This document shows, piece by piece, positions 1-8,706 of a DNA stretch of 53,982 bases; the stretch's first letter is position 1; each line of letters opens with the position of its first letter. This DNA is from a virus: positions 1 to 53,982 of IMG/VR virus record IMGVR_UViG_3300044766_000063. One strand, 5' to 3'. The position numbers were made by a program, and so were the translations under genes. The notes under the pieces are model-generated. The model saw only the letters and a program-made list of their open reading frames with translations. It made no database searches and was not told the origin of the DNA.

Positions 1-96
1 TGCATACGGCAGGCATGTTGTGATCAAGCTCTGACTGTTACGCAGGCACTTGGAATGCTCGATCTTGCGAAATACGATTTGATGAGAAATATGTAA
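1..96 (+). CDS. C-terminal end of an unidentified late protein (partial)
   Basis: Reading frame 1 is open from the first base to a TAA at 94-96, giving 31 residues that end LAKYDLMRNM. A rho-independent terminator follows directly. Its place immediately before scaffold and coat is where a portal or small head protein ends in P22-like phages, but too little is visible to name it. The missing portal gene probably lies partly off this end of the window. Confidence 0.55.
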   Translation, partial: CIRQACCDQALTVTQALGMLDLAKYDLMRNM

Positions 97-110
97 CAGA
101 TAGTTTTTTG

Positions 111-134
111 AAGCCGCCTCCGGGCGGCTTTTTT
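111..134 (+). terminator. Rho-independent terminator before the scaffold gene
   Basis: An 8-bp stem AAGCCGCC/GGCGGCTT with a TCCG tetraloop is followed by a T run. It separates the upstream partial gene from scaffold and coat and may set their relative expression. Confidence 0.85.
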
Positions 135-148
135 ATTGGGAGAAATAA

Positions 149-1120
149 ATGGAAGACGACAAGGAAATCCAAACAACAGAAGAGGGTGAAGTTGTAGGTA
201 CGGGCAATGATGCCCGCCTGAAATTCCTGGCACAGATCAACGACCAAAACGATGCCACTCTGGCAGAGAACGGTGATCTGGCCGATGTGAACGATGACGG
301 CACCACTACTGCGTTTGGTAAACCGGAAACTTTGTCGGATGAAGAAGTCACCCAAAAAGAACTGGATCGTGCTGCTGAAGAAGTAAATCAGGAAGAACAC
401 ACAGAAGAACAACCCAAACACAAGATCAAGGTCAACGGCAAAGAACTGGAACTGACGACCGAGGAACTTGTTCAGCGCGCTCAGAAAGTTGAGTCCGCAG
501 ACGAATATCTGAAAGAAGCCTCCCGCAAAATGCGCGAGGCCGATTTGGTGAAAGAAGCAAAGCCAACACTACCCTCTACCGAGGATGTTGCGGCAAAAGC
601 CATGGAAGACCGGCGTGCGCTTGTCCGCGCAATACAAATGGGCACTGAAGATGAAGCAATGGAAGCAATCGAAAAGTTGCAGAGCAGAAATGTTCCATCC
701 GTTAGCGCGGACGATGTTGCTCGAACTGTTGATGAGCGTCTTACCTTCAATGATGCGGTATCGAGGTTTCAGAAGGACTACAAGGATTTGGCGGAAGACC
801 CTGTACTTTTGAATATCGTCTTGCAACGCGACAAGGAATTGATCGCCCAAGGGGATAAACGAAGCTACCAGGAACGCTATGAGGACATCGGTAACAGTGT
901 ACGGACTTGGAAAGAGGCTTTGACCAAGACTGCCACTCCCGAACCTGAAAAACCTGTATCCGACAAACAAGCCCGTAAAGCATCCGCGCCAGCCGTACCT
1001 CAAGGTGCTGGAACAAAAGCTCCTGCGGCGGTGCAAGACGAAGACAAAGAGGAAACCTCTGCGGAGATTATTTCCAAAATGGCGAAAAGCCGTGGCGGGC
1101 CGCAGTGGCTTCGAGGTTAA
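149..1120 (+). CDS. Scaffolding-like capsid assembly protein
   Basis: This 323-residue protein is highly charged, rich in Glu, Asp and Lys, with no Cys and long predicted helices (residues about 85-150 and 200-260). A low-complexity Pro/Ala/Lys linker (about 270-300) precedes a basic tail ending SRGGPQWLRG. A charged helical protein directly in front of the coat gene is the standard place and composition for a scaffold, whose basic C-terminus binds coat subunits. The start follows GGGAGA at a good distance. No sequence signature was recognised, so the call rests on position and composition. Confidence 0.7.
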   Translation: MEDDKEIQTTEEGEVVGTGNDARLKFLAQINDQNDATLAENGDLADVNDDGTTTAFGKPETLSDEEVTQKELDRAAEEVNQEEHTEEQPKHKIKVNGKELELTTEELVQRAQKVESADEYLKEASRKMREADLVKEAKPTLPSTEDVAAKAMEDRRALVRAIQMGTEDEAMEAIEKLQSRNVPSVSADDVARTVDERLTFNDAVSRFQKDYKDLAEDPVLLNIVLQRDKELIAQGDKRSYQERYEDIGNSVRTWKEALTKTATPEPEKPVSDKQARKASAPAVPQGAGTKAPAAVQDEDKEETSAEIISKMAKSRGGPQWLRG

Positions 1121-1142
1121 TCAACTTTAAAGGAGAGCCATC

Positions 1143-2135
1143 ATGGCTGGTCAAGTCTGGGCAGTAAACAGTCTGGGCGGATATATGTATTCCCGCCAAC
1201 TGTCAAACGTCCTTCGCATGGCTGTGCAACCGCTCGTAAAATTCCGTCAGTTTTCGGATGTACGCGATGCTTCGCAGCAAGGTAAAAAGAAGGGCGACAT
1301 TTTCACATGGGACGTATTCTCTGATGTTGCCAATCCGGGCGGCGTGTTGACTGAAACCAACACCATGCCGGAAACAAACTTCACGATTGTTCAGGGTACT
1401 CTGACAATCACTGAAGCTGGCAACAGCGTTCCTTACTCGGGCAAGCTGGACAACCTGTCCAAGTTCCCGGTAATGGAATTGATCCAGAAGGTTCTGAAAA
1501 ACGATGCAGTCAAAACGTTCGACAGACTGGCATGGACGCAATTCAACCAAACGCTGCTGCGCGTAATTCCGACAGCAGGCACTGCAACTGATGCCGTCAC
1601 GCTGTACACCAATGGCACCGTCACAGGCACCAATACCATTGCGTATAACAACGCACACGCCAAAGCAATCGTGGACACAATGAAGGAACGTAACATCCCC
1701 GCTTATCTGGGTGATGACTACTATGCTCTTTCGTGGCCCACCACTCTGCGCGCGTTCAAAAACAATCTGGAAACGATCCACCAGTATTCGGATACGGGTT
1801 TCAAGTTGATCATGAACGGTGAAATTGGCCGTTACGAGAACGTGCGCTACGTTGAGCAAACCAACATTGCCAAAGGTATCGGTACGACCGGCATTGCAAC
1901 TGGCTCAACAGGTGGTGATATGACCGCATGGAGTCAAGGGAAGTCTGACTGGATTTTCTTCTTCGGCAACGACACGGTAGCAGAAGCTATCGCCGTGCCG
2001 GAAGAAATGAGAGGAAAAATTCCTTCTGATTACGGTCGTTCAAAGGGTGTCGCCTGGTACTACTTGGGCGGCTTCGGAATCGTTCACACGCTGGCTGCAA
2101 ACTGCCGGATTGTGAAATGGGACAGCCTCGTTTAA
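1143..2135 (+). CDS. Major capsid protein
   Basis: This 330-residue protein is the probable major coat subunit that forms the icosahedral head. It follows the scaffold gene with a strong AAGGAGAG ribosome site. The N-terminal arm (MAGQVWAVNSLGGYMYSRQL), the long helix with RQFSDVRDASQQGKKKG, and the later beta-rich part with EEMRGKIPSDYGRSKG fit HK97-fold coat proteins of podovirus-type phages. The neighbours (scaffold before, decoration-like protein after) support this. I could not align it to a named family, so fold assignment is inference. Confidence 0.8.
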   Translation: MAGQVWAVNSLGGYMYSRQLSNVLRMAVQPLVKFRQFSDVRDASQQGKKKGDIFTWDVFSDVANPGGVLTETNTMPETNFTIVQGTLTITEAGNSVPYSGKLDNLSKFPVMELIQKVLKNDAVKTFDRLAWTQFNQTLLRVIPTAGTATDAVTLYTNGTVTGTNTIAYNNAHAKAIVDTMKERNIPAYLGDDYYALSWPTTLRAFKNNLETIHQYSDTGFKLIMNGEIGRYENVRYVEQTNIAKGIGTTGIATGSTGGDMTAWSQGKSDWIFFFGNDTVAEAIAVPEEMRGKIPSDYGRSKGVAWYYLGGFGIVHTLAANCRIVKWDSLV

Positions 2136-2147
2136 AGGAGAATAAAA

Positions 2148-2618
2148 ATGTCTCAGAAAAGTATGATGTACGACCATCCCACCTATATCACTCGCGCCAG
2201 TGAAGCTTTTGGTGCAAATACAGCGGGTGCGTCAGCAGCAACATCCAAGTGGGTTGCATTTACCGCTTCGCATGTGTTTTCGATTGCCGCCACTTCTTTT
2301 GTGGTGGGCACTTCGACAACCACAGGCTGGAACGGGACTGCAACAGTAACGGCGACCGGCACTGGCGACCTGATCAGCGGTATTAAGGTATCCGGCACTT
2401 CGACCAGCACTTATGGCCCGTATGCATTGAATGCGGCGCAGGGCGGTTTCCAGCGCATTCAGATTTTCCAGACGGGCGTAGGTTCGGCAACATCGGACGG
2501 TGGCGTGGCATTTGCGGCAGGCGATACTTTCCACATGGTACGCGGCACGGACGCGACTGCGGTGCAGGTAACCTCAATCGAGTACGCCATTGATCCGCTG
2601 GCTTCGGTCAGCGCATAA
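2148..2618 (+). CDS. Small beta-rich virion protein, possible head decoration
   Basis: This 156-residue protein is rich in Thr, Ser, Ala and Gly with alternating hydrophobic stretches typical of beta structure, and has no catalytic motif. It lies 12 bases after the coat gene with an AAGGAGAA ribosome site, which suggests high, coat-coupled expression. A head decoration or fibre role is the natural guess from position and composition. The family was not recognised. Confidence 0.5.
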   Translation: MSQKSMMYDHPTYITRASEAFGANTAGASAATSKWVAFTASHVFSIAATSFVVGTSTTTGWNGTATVTATGTGDLISGIKVSGTSTSTYGPYALNAAQGGFQRIQIFQTGVGSATSDGGVAFAAGDTFHMVRGTDATAVQVTSIEYAIDPLASVSA

Positions 2619-2630
2619 AGGAGAACTATC

Positions 2631-3020
2631 ATGTCAGTACAACCAAAATTGCCCGGAGACACCAAGCCTGTATATAAGGGCGAGGTTGAGGCTCCTACCA
2701 AGGGCAACAAGTTCGCCAAGCCTTTCGAGGAAGTAGATGGGGGTATTGCGAATATGGGCGGTCTGTATAACGACATCGGAGAGAAATCGGGCTTCGAGGC
2801 CAGTACAGATGCATATATCGTCAAGAAAGGCACCCCTTACGGCGAAGCAGCAAAGTTCAACATTCTGCCTCCGGGTATGGATATAAACGATCAACCTGTC
2901 CGTGACATCCGCGATATGTCCCTGAAGAAAGTCATTTCAGAGTCGTATCCGGGCGATGGCTGGGAACCTGCACCAAGAGATTTGGCTGAAGGTTATCCAT
3001 CCAAGGGCAGCTTGGCGTAA
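2631..3020 (+). CDS. Conserved small head-region protein with PPGMDINDQ motif (copy 1)
   Basis: This 129-residue acidic, Pro- and Gly-rich protein has a strong AAGGAGAA ribosome site. At residues 78-93 it carries KFNILPPGMDINDQPV. The next gene at 3178 has nearly the same segment (KFNLPPPGMDINDQ) in an otherwise different protein, so the two look like diverged paralogues sharing a short binding motif. Function unknown; a minor virion or assembly role is likely from position. Confidence 0.55.
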   Translation: MSVQPKLPGDTKPVYKGEVEAPTKGNKFAKPFEEVDGGIANMGGLYNDIGEKSGFEASTDAYIVKKGTPYGEAAKFNILPPGMDINDQPVRDIRDMSLKKVISESYPGDGWEPAPRDLAEGYPSKGSLA

Positions 3021-3039
3021 TTCATGTTGCACCCCTCTT

Positions 3040-3070
3040 GCACGGCCTCTAAGCGGGGCCGTGCTTTTTT
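3040..3070 (+). terminator. Rho-independent terminator after the head gene cluster
   Basis: A perfect 8-bp stem GCACGGCC/GGCCGTGC with a 9-base loop is followed by six T residues. It ends or attenuates the coat transcript just before the structured leader at 3073-3150. Confidence 0.85.
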
Positions 3071-3072
3071 CT

Positions 3073-3150
3073 GCATCAAGACGCATGAAGGTTTTTGGAT
3101 TGGATGCCGCACATCCATTACCTCGCGGGAACCTTCAGCCGTGTTGGTGT
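3073..3150 (+). ncRNA. Structured leader RNA, type-1 module (copy 1)
   Basis: The outer helix pairs GCATCAAGACG (3073-3083) with CGTGTTGGTGT (3140-3150): ten of eleven pairs form, with a single G-G mismatch. After an internal loop CAT/AGC, a second helix GAAGGTT (3087-3093) / AACCTTC (3130-3136) encloses a further small hairpin GGATG/CATCC. The same outer helix, mismatch and loop return at 52855-52974 and 53115-53201 with different but still complementary inner helices, which argues for a conserved RNA. It lies between a terminator and the ribosome site of the gene at 3178. Confidence 0.6.
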
Positions 3151-3177
3151 ACCGCAGTTTAATTTAAGGAGTAAATC

Positions 3178-3600
3178 ATGAGCGGACTTCAAGAAAAGTT
3201 TCAAGTCATTCTTCCGCCAGCACCAAATGAAGATGACGGTACGGAATGGAAAACATTCGAGTCGCAACGTCAGACAGGCGAGGCTGGACAGGCTCACGTA
3301 AACAATCAGTTTGCAGATGAAGAGGTGGACGGGAAATTCAATCTTCCACCTCCCGGTATGGATATTAATGATCAAGCCCGTTTTAATCCGAACAATTTGC
3401 CATTGTCGATGGCGGGCAGTTCGGATGCCTCAGCCGATACCAATCCGCAGGCTTTTGATCAAGGTTTCACTCGTCGTGCAATGAGTGGCACTGATGATCA
3501 ATACACAGGTGAACACGTTGATCATTTCTACGGTGAAGTGGTGGATGAGGATGGGAAAACGGGATTTGTTGAAAGAAATAATTATTTAGACCGACTTTAA
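3178..3600 (+). CDS. Conserved small head-region protein with PPGMDINDQ motif (copy 2)
   Basis: This 140-residue acidic protein carries KFNLPPPGMDINDQ at about residues 54-67, shared with the preceding gene. The N-terminal SGLQEKFQVILPPAPNEDDG and the Asp/Gly-rich C-terminus suggest an extended, poorly structured protein. A strong TAAGGAG site lies upstream, itself preceded by the structured leader at 3073-3150, so its translation or transcription may be regulated by that RNA. Function unknown. Confidence 0.55.
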   Translation: MSGLQEKFQVILPPAPNEDDGTEWKTFESQRQTGEAGQAHVNNQFADEEVDGKFNLPPPGMDINDQARFNPNNLPLSMAGSSDASADTNPQAFDQGFTRRAMSGTDDQYTGEHVDHFYGEVVDEDGKTGFVERNNYLDRL

Positions 3601-3614
3601 CGAAAGGAAAAATC

Positions 3615-3902
3615 ATGGCCGTTCGCACAGAAACAATCGTATGGGGTAATGCCCCCCCAGGTGCAATTGTTGATCACGCTGTATTGGTTGTAACCGGAGC
3701 ATTAGGCTCTGTTCAAACAATTGATATTCCCATGGGCGCAAACAGCGTTGACATCCTGCTTGTGCCGGATGTTTATACAGCAACGGTTCAAGCTGTTGAC
3801 GCCGCTCTTAACCCCATCGGCGCATCCGTTACGGATACGTTTGTAATTATGACTCCGGTAATTTTCAGTATTCCGGTGTCAATGTCGGGAACCACAGTCT
3901 GA
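3615..3902 (+). CDS. Small beta-sandwich-like virion protein
   Basis: This 95-residue protein has regular hydrophobic beta strands and the pattern VYTATVQAVDAALNPIGASVTDTFVI, which resembles Ig-like or fibronectin-like modules on phage virions. The start follows GAAAGGAAA. Such modules often decorate capsids and bind cell-surface sugars. The fold is inferred from the pattern only. Confidence 0.45.
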   Translation: MAVRTETIVWGNAPPGAIVDHAVLVVTGALGSVQTIDIPMGANSVDILLVPDVYTATVQAVDAALNPIGASVTDTFVIMTPVIFSIPVSMSGTTV

Positions 3903-3999
3903 TGTTGCGCTTGTTGCGGCGTTTTTTGTTTTGGCTTTTGTGGGTATTTTGCAAACATCATAAGCAACGTATCCCGATCAGCATGACCGGATATACCGA

Positions 4000-5013
4000 A
4001 TGAAATTGGTCTTTGCAATACCCACCTGGAATCGCGCACAACAATTATTTGATTGCGTTACCTCAATTGCAGAACAAAAGCCGGATGCGATTTTCATTTC
4101 CGATAATTATTCCAACGATCAAACACCTGAAGTTTGCAACATTCTAAAAGTTAAATATCCGTTTATCACTTTCATCCGATTGCCGGAACACGTTTTTGCC
4201 GAAGAAAATTTCAAGAAAGTCGTTTCTCTTGCAGAGGGCGACTACATCTGGACTTTTGGGGATGACGATATTTTATTGCCGGGTGCGCTGGATTTTGCAA
4301 GACGCCTGCTTGAACATGGATTGGATTTCTATCACGTAGCAGAAGAAAGCAGAAGCGGAAAGATTGGGGCAAAGAAAGGCACACTTCTTGAACTTTGTTG
4401 TAATTATGGGTTTTTGGATGTAACAGGTTTCATGACCGGCAATATTGTTCGTGCGGAAAAATTGAAAGTAGCCTGCGCAACTAAAAACTGGGGAGTTTAC
4501 GCACATAGCGCATTCGCTCATTCATTGGCGATGCTCGAAGTCCTCGCTCATTGTGAGGCAACGCTAATTGATATTCCGATGATCCGTGCCGCACAGGAAA
4601 GCCCTGAAACGATTGAACGCTGGAAACTCGAACAGACTACAGGACGTTATATCTTCATTGTCGAAGGTTTGATCGTATTGCGCGATGCCGGAATTATCCC
4701 GGACAAATTACCTGAAAAATTTTTTCGTTACCTGAATGGCACATTCATCAAAAGAATGATGAATGACTATCTGGCAAGAACCTTTAATCCAGAAATTCCG
4801 GTAACGGATCATGAATGGAAATGCTTTGAAGAAATAATCCGTTTTATTGACGAGCCTCGCGGTTCCATATTAATGGAGTGGTTCAAGCGGGTGGAAGCTG
4901 CATGTATTAGAGAATTGCCGATTATTCTTGATGCGCTTCAGTCGGTAAAGGATGTAAAGATCGAAGCCAATACGATTCAGTTGCCGGAATATCCATATAC
5001 CTATTTTGATTGA
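4000..5013 (+). CDS. Family 2 (GT-A) glycosyltransferase
   Basis: This 337-residue protein opens with the GT-A nucleotide-sugar binding strand MKLVFAIPTWNRAQQLFDCV, then SDNYSNDQTPEV and the metal-binding acidic motif WTFGDDDILLPGAL (about residues 85-98). This is the classic family 2 order. The C-terminal part is helical and unassigned. It would transfer a sugar from a nucleotide donor to an acceptor in the host cytoplasm. It lies inside the virion gene block with a TylF-like methyltransferase two genes later, so a target on the virion or on host surface sugar is plausible. No membrane segment is visible. Confidence 0.8.
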   Translation: MKLVFAIPTWNRAQQLFDCVTSIAEQKPDAIFISDNYSNDQTPEVCNILKVKYPFITFIRLPEHVFAEENFKKVVSLAEGDYIWTFGDDDILLPGALDFARRLLEHGLDFYHVAEESRSGKIGAKKGTLLELCCNYGFLDVTGFMTGNIVRAEKLKVACATKNWGVYAHSAFAHSLAMLEVLAHCEATLIDIPMIRAAQESPETIERWKLEQTTGRYIFIVEGLIVLRDAGIIPDKLPEKFFRYLNGTFIKRMMNDYLARTFNPEIPVTDHEWKCFEEIIRFIDEPRGSILMEWFKRVEAACIRELPIILDALQSVKDVKIEANTIQLPEYPYTYFD

Positions 5014-5023
5014 AAGGCGTTTT

Positions 5024-5416
5024 ATGAAACTTGATCTTAAAAAACCGCACGGCGTCATTACTGGTCATTCATGGGCACGCTATGAGCAGGACGGAATCTT
5101 GTACGACCAAATGGGGTATCCAGAAGATTATTTTTATAATAACGATGATGATACCAAGGATGCCAAGCCGAATTTCAAAGAAGACGACGCGGTTGCTTTA
5201 CCCGATCCGCCAGTCGAAAGAGATTTCGCGCTGGAACAGGCAAGCGATTTTCTGATAAATATTTTGGCTCAAGGCCCACTCGCAAGATCGGCCATTTTTA
5301 AGGAAGCCGCCCTCAATAACCAGAACTGGGACAAGATCAAAACAGCGTTTTCAAATTTAGGGGGAGAAGCTTTTCATAAAAGAAATGTGATTCATTGGAG
5401 ATTGAAGACAGCATGA
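5024..5416 (+). CDS. Small acidic protein with winged-helix-like C-terminus
   Basis: The start is ATG 5024, preceded by GAAAGG, rather than the TTG 18 bases upstream. The first half of the 130 residues is acidic and low-complexity. The second half (FALEQASDFLINILAQGPLARSAIFKEAALNNQNWDKIKTAFS in sense) resembles the small winged-helix domains found at the end of some phage primases. It overlaps the next gene by ATGA, so the two are translationally coupled. Function unknown. Confidence 0.5.
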   Translation: MKLDLKKPHGVITGHSWARYEQDGILYDQMGYPEDYFYNNDDDTKDAKPNFKEDDAVALPDPPVERDFALEQASDFLINILAQGPLARSAIFKEAALNNQNWDKIKTAFSNLGGEAFHKRNVIHWRLKTA

Positions 5417-5940
5417 GCGCACCACAATCTGCGGTCGGCCAACACGTCATCTTTGAATTAGTAAAGACAGCAAGCGAATGTCCTCAAGGATGTTTTGTTG
5501 AAGTTGGTGTCCATAAAGGAGGTACAGCGTGGCATCTTGCCAAGTGTGCCGAAGAACAGGGGAGGGAAATTTACCTGTTCGATACTTTTACGGGCATTCC
5601 ATATAAAGGGGAATTCGACTCGCATGTGGTCGGGGATTTCAGTGATACCTCACTTGAGGAAGTACAGAAAATTATCCCTTACGCAAAAATTACTCAGGGT
5701 ATTTTTCCCCAAAGTGCGGAAGGTCTCGACTTACCAGATGTGGCTTTTGTCCATCTGGATTGCGACCAATACCAATCAGTAAAAGAAGCCGCGCTGTTTC
5801 TTTCACCCAAAATGGTGAAGGGCGGGATCATGTGGTTTGACGATTACGGATGCCTTGAAGGAGCCAATATGGCAGTCGATGAATTGTTTGCCGGTCGGAT
5901 TGAAGGCAGCGTTGTAGGGAAATCATTCGTCAGGTTCTGA
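5413..5940 (+). CDS. TylF/MycF-like SAM-dependent O-methyltransferase
   Basis: This 175-residue protein (ATG 5413, overlapping the previous stop) has a class I Rossmann order: motif I CFVEVGVHKGGTAWHLA, the YLFDTFTGIP segment typical of macrocin O-methyltransferases, VAFVHLDCDQYQSVKEA and GGIMWFDDYGCLEGANMAVDE. The DxD and DDYG residues match the metal-dependent TylF family, which methylates sugar hydroxyls. It is shorter than bacterial homologues but keeps the core. With the GT2 gene it could form a glycan-building pair. Confidence 0.75.
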   Translation: MSAPQSAVGQHVIFELVKTASECPQGCFVEVGVHKGGTAWHLAKCAEEQGREIYLFDTFTGIPYKGEFDSHVVGDFSDTSLEEVQKIIPYAKITQGIFPQSAEGLDLPDVAFVHLDCDQYQSVKEAALFLSPKMVKGGIMWFDDYGCLEGANMAVDELFAGRIEGSVVGKSFVRF

Positions 5941-5941
5941 T

Positions 5942-6487
5942 ATGCCAAACAAGATTCAAGACCTGTTCGGCCAGTGGATTCAATTCGACTGCCCGACAGA
6001 TGGTGCAACATTTTCAATCGCAGTAGCAAACAGGGTTTGGGATGTAGGGACACTTACCTGGGTAAGTCAGGTTCAATCCAGCGGCGGCGGTGGAGCGATA
6101 ACTGTTGCCAATGGCGCAGACGTTACAGAAGGTGCCACTACTGACGCCGCAGTGTACGGAGATACCGCAGGGACTATCTCTGCAAAGTTGCGCGGCATAG
6201 ACGCGCTCATGCAGGGTATCGGTACAGCGATTGCTCCTGCTTCAGCCTCGGTTATATCAACAGATTCTGTTGTGATTGCGGCCAACGCTTTACGAAAAAA
6301 AATGGTTGTGATCAATGTTGGCGCGGTCAATGTGTTTTTTGGCGATGGCTTCAGTTCAGCGATGAACAGCGGAATCATGCTGACTCCGAACGGAACGTGG
6401 GTGATGGACAGATACACGTTTACCACAAACGACATTCATGCGATCTGCGCATCTAATTCAACTCTATCTATTCAGGAGTACCAATAA
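5942..6487 (+). CDS. Putative virion protein
   Basis: This 181-residue protein is rich in Val, Ala, Thr and Ser with a short glycine run SSGGGG near residue 45 separating an N-terminal part from a beta-rich remainder. It is packed tightly, one base after the methyltransferase and one base overlapping the next gene. No enzymatic motif is visible; fibre or appendage composition is the best description. Confidence 0.5.
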   Translation: MPNKIQDLFGQWIQFDCPTDGATFSIAVANRVWDVGTLTWVSQVQSSGGGGAITVANGADVTEGATTDAAVYGDTAGTISAKLRGIDALMQGIGTAIAPASASVISTDSVVIAANALRKKMVVINVGAVNVFFGDGFSSAMNSGIMLTPNGTWVMDRYTFTTNDIHAICASNSTLSIQEYQ

Positions 6488-6966
6488 TGGCCGTAGGACA
6501 AACACACGTTTCAGCGAAATTCGTCAGCAACATGTCTCTTACCGGATTGTCGGCTTTGTGGGCAACGAATACAGTCAAGATGGGGATTGTCACCAATACT
6601 TCGCCCCCGGCGATTACAGACTCCGATCCTCGCTGGGGTGCGGGTGGATCGCAAAATTACGCGACGAACGAAGTAACGCCAGGTGGTAACTATTCTGCCG
6701 GTGGCGTCTCGCTTACCGGCACAACCTCCACTCTTTCGGGTGCGGTGACTTCTCTGAACGCGGTTTCCCCGATCACGATTGCCGCCAATGCATCAAATCC
6801 CACGGGCGCATTTTGGGCGGTCTTTTATGACTCGACCGATGCCAACAAGCATGTATTCGGTTACATGGATTTGGGTGGGCCTGTGTCGCTTGTTCCCGGT
6901 CTTCAGATCAACATTAACGGTATATCCAGCGGCACACAGCCACTGATGCAAGGCACGGCAACGTAA
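6487..6966 (+). CDS. Putative virion protein, beta-rich
   Basis: This 159-residue protein contains Thr/Ser/Gly-rich beta segments such as VTPGGNYSAGGVSLTGTTS and an aromatic strand GAFWAVFYDSTD. Together with its neighbours it resembles small phage proteins of unknown function encoded beside tail and fibre genes. It is overlapped by one base at each end with adjacent genes. Confidence 0.5.
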   Translation: MAVGQTHVSAKFVSNMSLTGLSALWATNTVKMGIVTNTSPPAITDSDPRWGAGGSQNYATNEVTPGGNYSAGGVSLTGTTSTLSGAVTSLNAVSPITIAANASNPTGAFWAVFYDSTDANKHVFGYMDLGGPVSLVPGLQININGISSGTQPLMQGTAT

Positions 6967-7244
6967 TGGCAACCGGAACCGGAACTGCAACTATCGACTT
7001 CGGTGCAACGCCCGTCTCGGAAAAGCAGTTTACCGTTACTGATGCGCTGATCGCTGGGACAAATTATGTCGAAGCGTTTGTGATGGTCGATTCAACTGCC
7101 GACAACGATGTTGACGCGCACCGTCATGCTGCTGCCAGTTGGCAATTATCTTGTTTGGCCGGGACAGGAAGTTTTACGCTCGACGTTACATGCCTTGTGG
7201 ATTTGTGTACCGGCACTTTCAAGATCAGATACGCCTACGCATAA
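6966..7244 (+). CDS. Small beta-rich virion protein
   Basis: This 92-residue protein starts ATGG at the stop of the previous gene. The sequence GTGTATIDFGATPVSEKQFT and the alternating later strands suggest a single beta domain. It ends just before a terminator, closing this sub-operon. Family not recognised. Confidence 0.5.
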   Translation: MATGTGTATIDFGATPVSEKQFTVTDALIAGTNYVEAFVMVDSTADNDVDAHRHAAASWQLSCLAGTGSFTLDVTCLVDLCTGTFKIRYAYA

Positions 7245-7266
7245 AGTTTTTTAACGCAAAGCAAAA

Positions 7267-7288
7267 GCTCGCCTCGGCGGGTTTTTTT
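7267..7288 (+). terminator. Weak rho-independent terminator
   Basis: A short GC stem, CTCGC/GCGGG with a small loop, is followed by seven T residues. It is weaker than the other terminators here and may only partly stop transcription before the long fibre-like gene. Confidence 0.55.
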
Positions 7289-7311
7289 GTTGCCCACAAT
7301 AAGGAGTTGTC

Positions 7312-8703
7312 ATGGGATGGTTCAATAAATTACTCGGCAGCACATCGGGGAATGTAGCTGAAGTAAATGCCTCACAAGCATTGCTGGTTGCCCAAACCGG
7401 AATAGCTTCAGTCAGTGTTGCCAACCGCGACCGAATGGTTGACAGCTTTGAACGTTTGAGAGTATCCGAACCGCGCATTGCATTTGAGTACAGCTATGCA
7501 ACATTACCGTCCGCTTCTCCGGCAATTTGGGAAAACACAGCCTTCGGTGCCGGGACGCAAACCCTGAATGCAAACTCATGGATGACCGATCTGAATACCA
7601 CAACCGCGATCAATACCGGCTACTGGATTCAGGCGTATTGCCATGTTCGATATGCGCCGGGTATTTCAACACTGATTCGCCGTACATTCTGTTTTAATGC
7701 CCTGCAATCCGGGCTGGTAATGAAGATTGGATTTTTTACCGATCAAGGAACATTTCCAAGCAACCAGGGTGACGGCATTTATGTTCAGGCAAGCGGCTCG
7801 ACCATATCTCTTGTGCGCAGAACATTTGTAAGTGGAGGCGCAGGCGCAGAAGCCATTGCGGCTCAAGGAACATGGTCTTTGGATAATCTGGACGGGTCAG
7901 GCCCGTCAGGGGTTAATCTGGACTGGACGCTTACGCAACACTTCGTAATTGAAATGCAATGGCTTGGGGTAGGCATTATTCGTATCGGCTTTAATACTCC
8001 ACTCGGTCTGGTATTTGCGCATGAATTTTACAATGTCAACTTGCTGTCTGTGCCGTGGTGTAGAACGGGCACGTTACCAATACGAACGGAATGCTACTCA
8101 ACCTCCGGGTTGGCTACACCCGGCAAACTTTCGCTGATCAACGATGTTGTGATTCAGGAAGGTGATGTAAAGGACAAACGCGGTTGGCGATATTTTGCGG
8201 CTACATCCGGCGCTACAGCAAAGACCATTGGTACGGCAGCTTCGCTTTACCCGATTATGGCTTTAAGAGCTTTATTGACCAACGACACAAGCAAAAGAGC
8301 GCGATTTATTCCGCAAACTCTGAATATCTCTATTCTTACGGTGGGTACAGGTACTACTTCGTTGCAATGGGCATTGCTTGCGGCACCCACCCCGATGACG
8401 GGAGCTACCTTTGCTGTTAGTGCAAGTTCGACAAGTGCCATTGCGGTGGACATCGCGGCGACTGCGACAACCGCTGTAACCGGCTCAACACTGTTTACCG
8501 GAGTATTGCCAAACGTGGTTGGAACTTATGCTTTGCCGCTTGACGGACTGGATGACAACATGATCGTGCCGGGTCAAAACGCGGCAGGCAGTTTGACTAT
8601 AACCGGGATGAATGTGCTTACCTTGGCTGTTGGAACATTGACCGGAACCACGACAGTTGCGCCAGTCATAGTCGGGTCTATTGGTTGGAAAGAAATAGTG
8701 TAA
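7312..8703 (+). CDS. Large fibre-like virion protein
   Basis: This 463-residue protein has an AAGGAG ribosome site. The N-terminus MGWFNKLLGSTSGN is followed by long beta-rich, Ser/Thr/Gly-rich sequence, consistent with a fibre or appendage. The C-terminal 130 residues (from about TKRARFIPQTLNIS) look like a separate beta-sandwich. No enzyme motif is visible. Its position among small virion genes upstream of the gp4-like gene suggests a head or side fibre. Confidence 0.55.
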   Translation: MGWFNKLLGSTSGNVAEVNASQALLVAQTGIASVSVANRDRMVDSFERLRVSEPRIAFEYSYATLPSASPAIWENTAFGAGTQTLNANSWMTDLNTTTAINTGYWIQAYCHVRYAPGISTLIRRTFCFNALQSGLVMKIGFFTDQGTFPSNQGDGIYVQASGSTISLVRRTFVSGGAGAEAIAAQGTWSLDNLDGSGPSGVNLDWTLTQHFVIEMQWLGVGIIRIGFNTPLGLVFAHEFYNVNLLSVPWCRTGTLPIRTECYSTSGLATPGKLSLINDVVIQEGDVKDKRGWRYFAATSGATAKTIGTAASLYPIMALRALLTNDTSKRARFIPQTLNISILTVGTGTTSLQWALLAAPTPMTGATFAVSASSTSAIAVDIAATATTAVTGSTLFTGVLPNVVGTYALPLDGLDDNMIVPGQNAAGSLTITGMNVLTLAVGTLTGTTTVAPVIVGSIGWKEIV

Positions 8704-8706
8704 GCC

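Noticed and set aside
1203-1859. Leftward 218-codon frame opposite the coat gene
   Set aside because: Antisense shadow of the coat gene; no ribosome site or recognisable motif.
3073-3150. Type-1 modules as terminal inverted repeats of a small transposon
   Set aside because: The arms keep the same G-G mismatch and G-U pairs in all copies, and inner helices covary, which fits RNA better; no target-site duplication seen.
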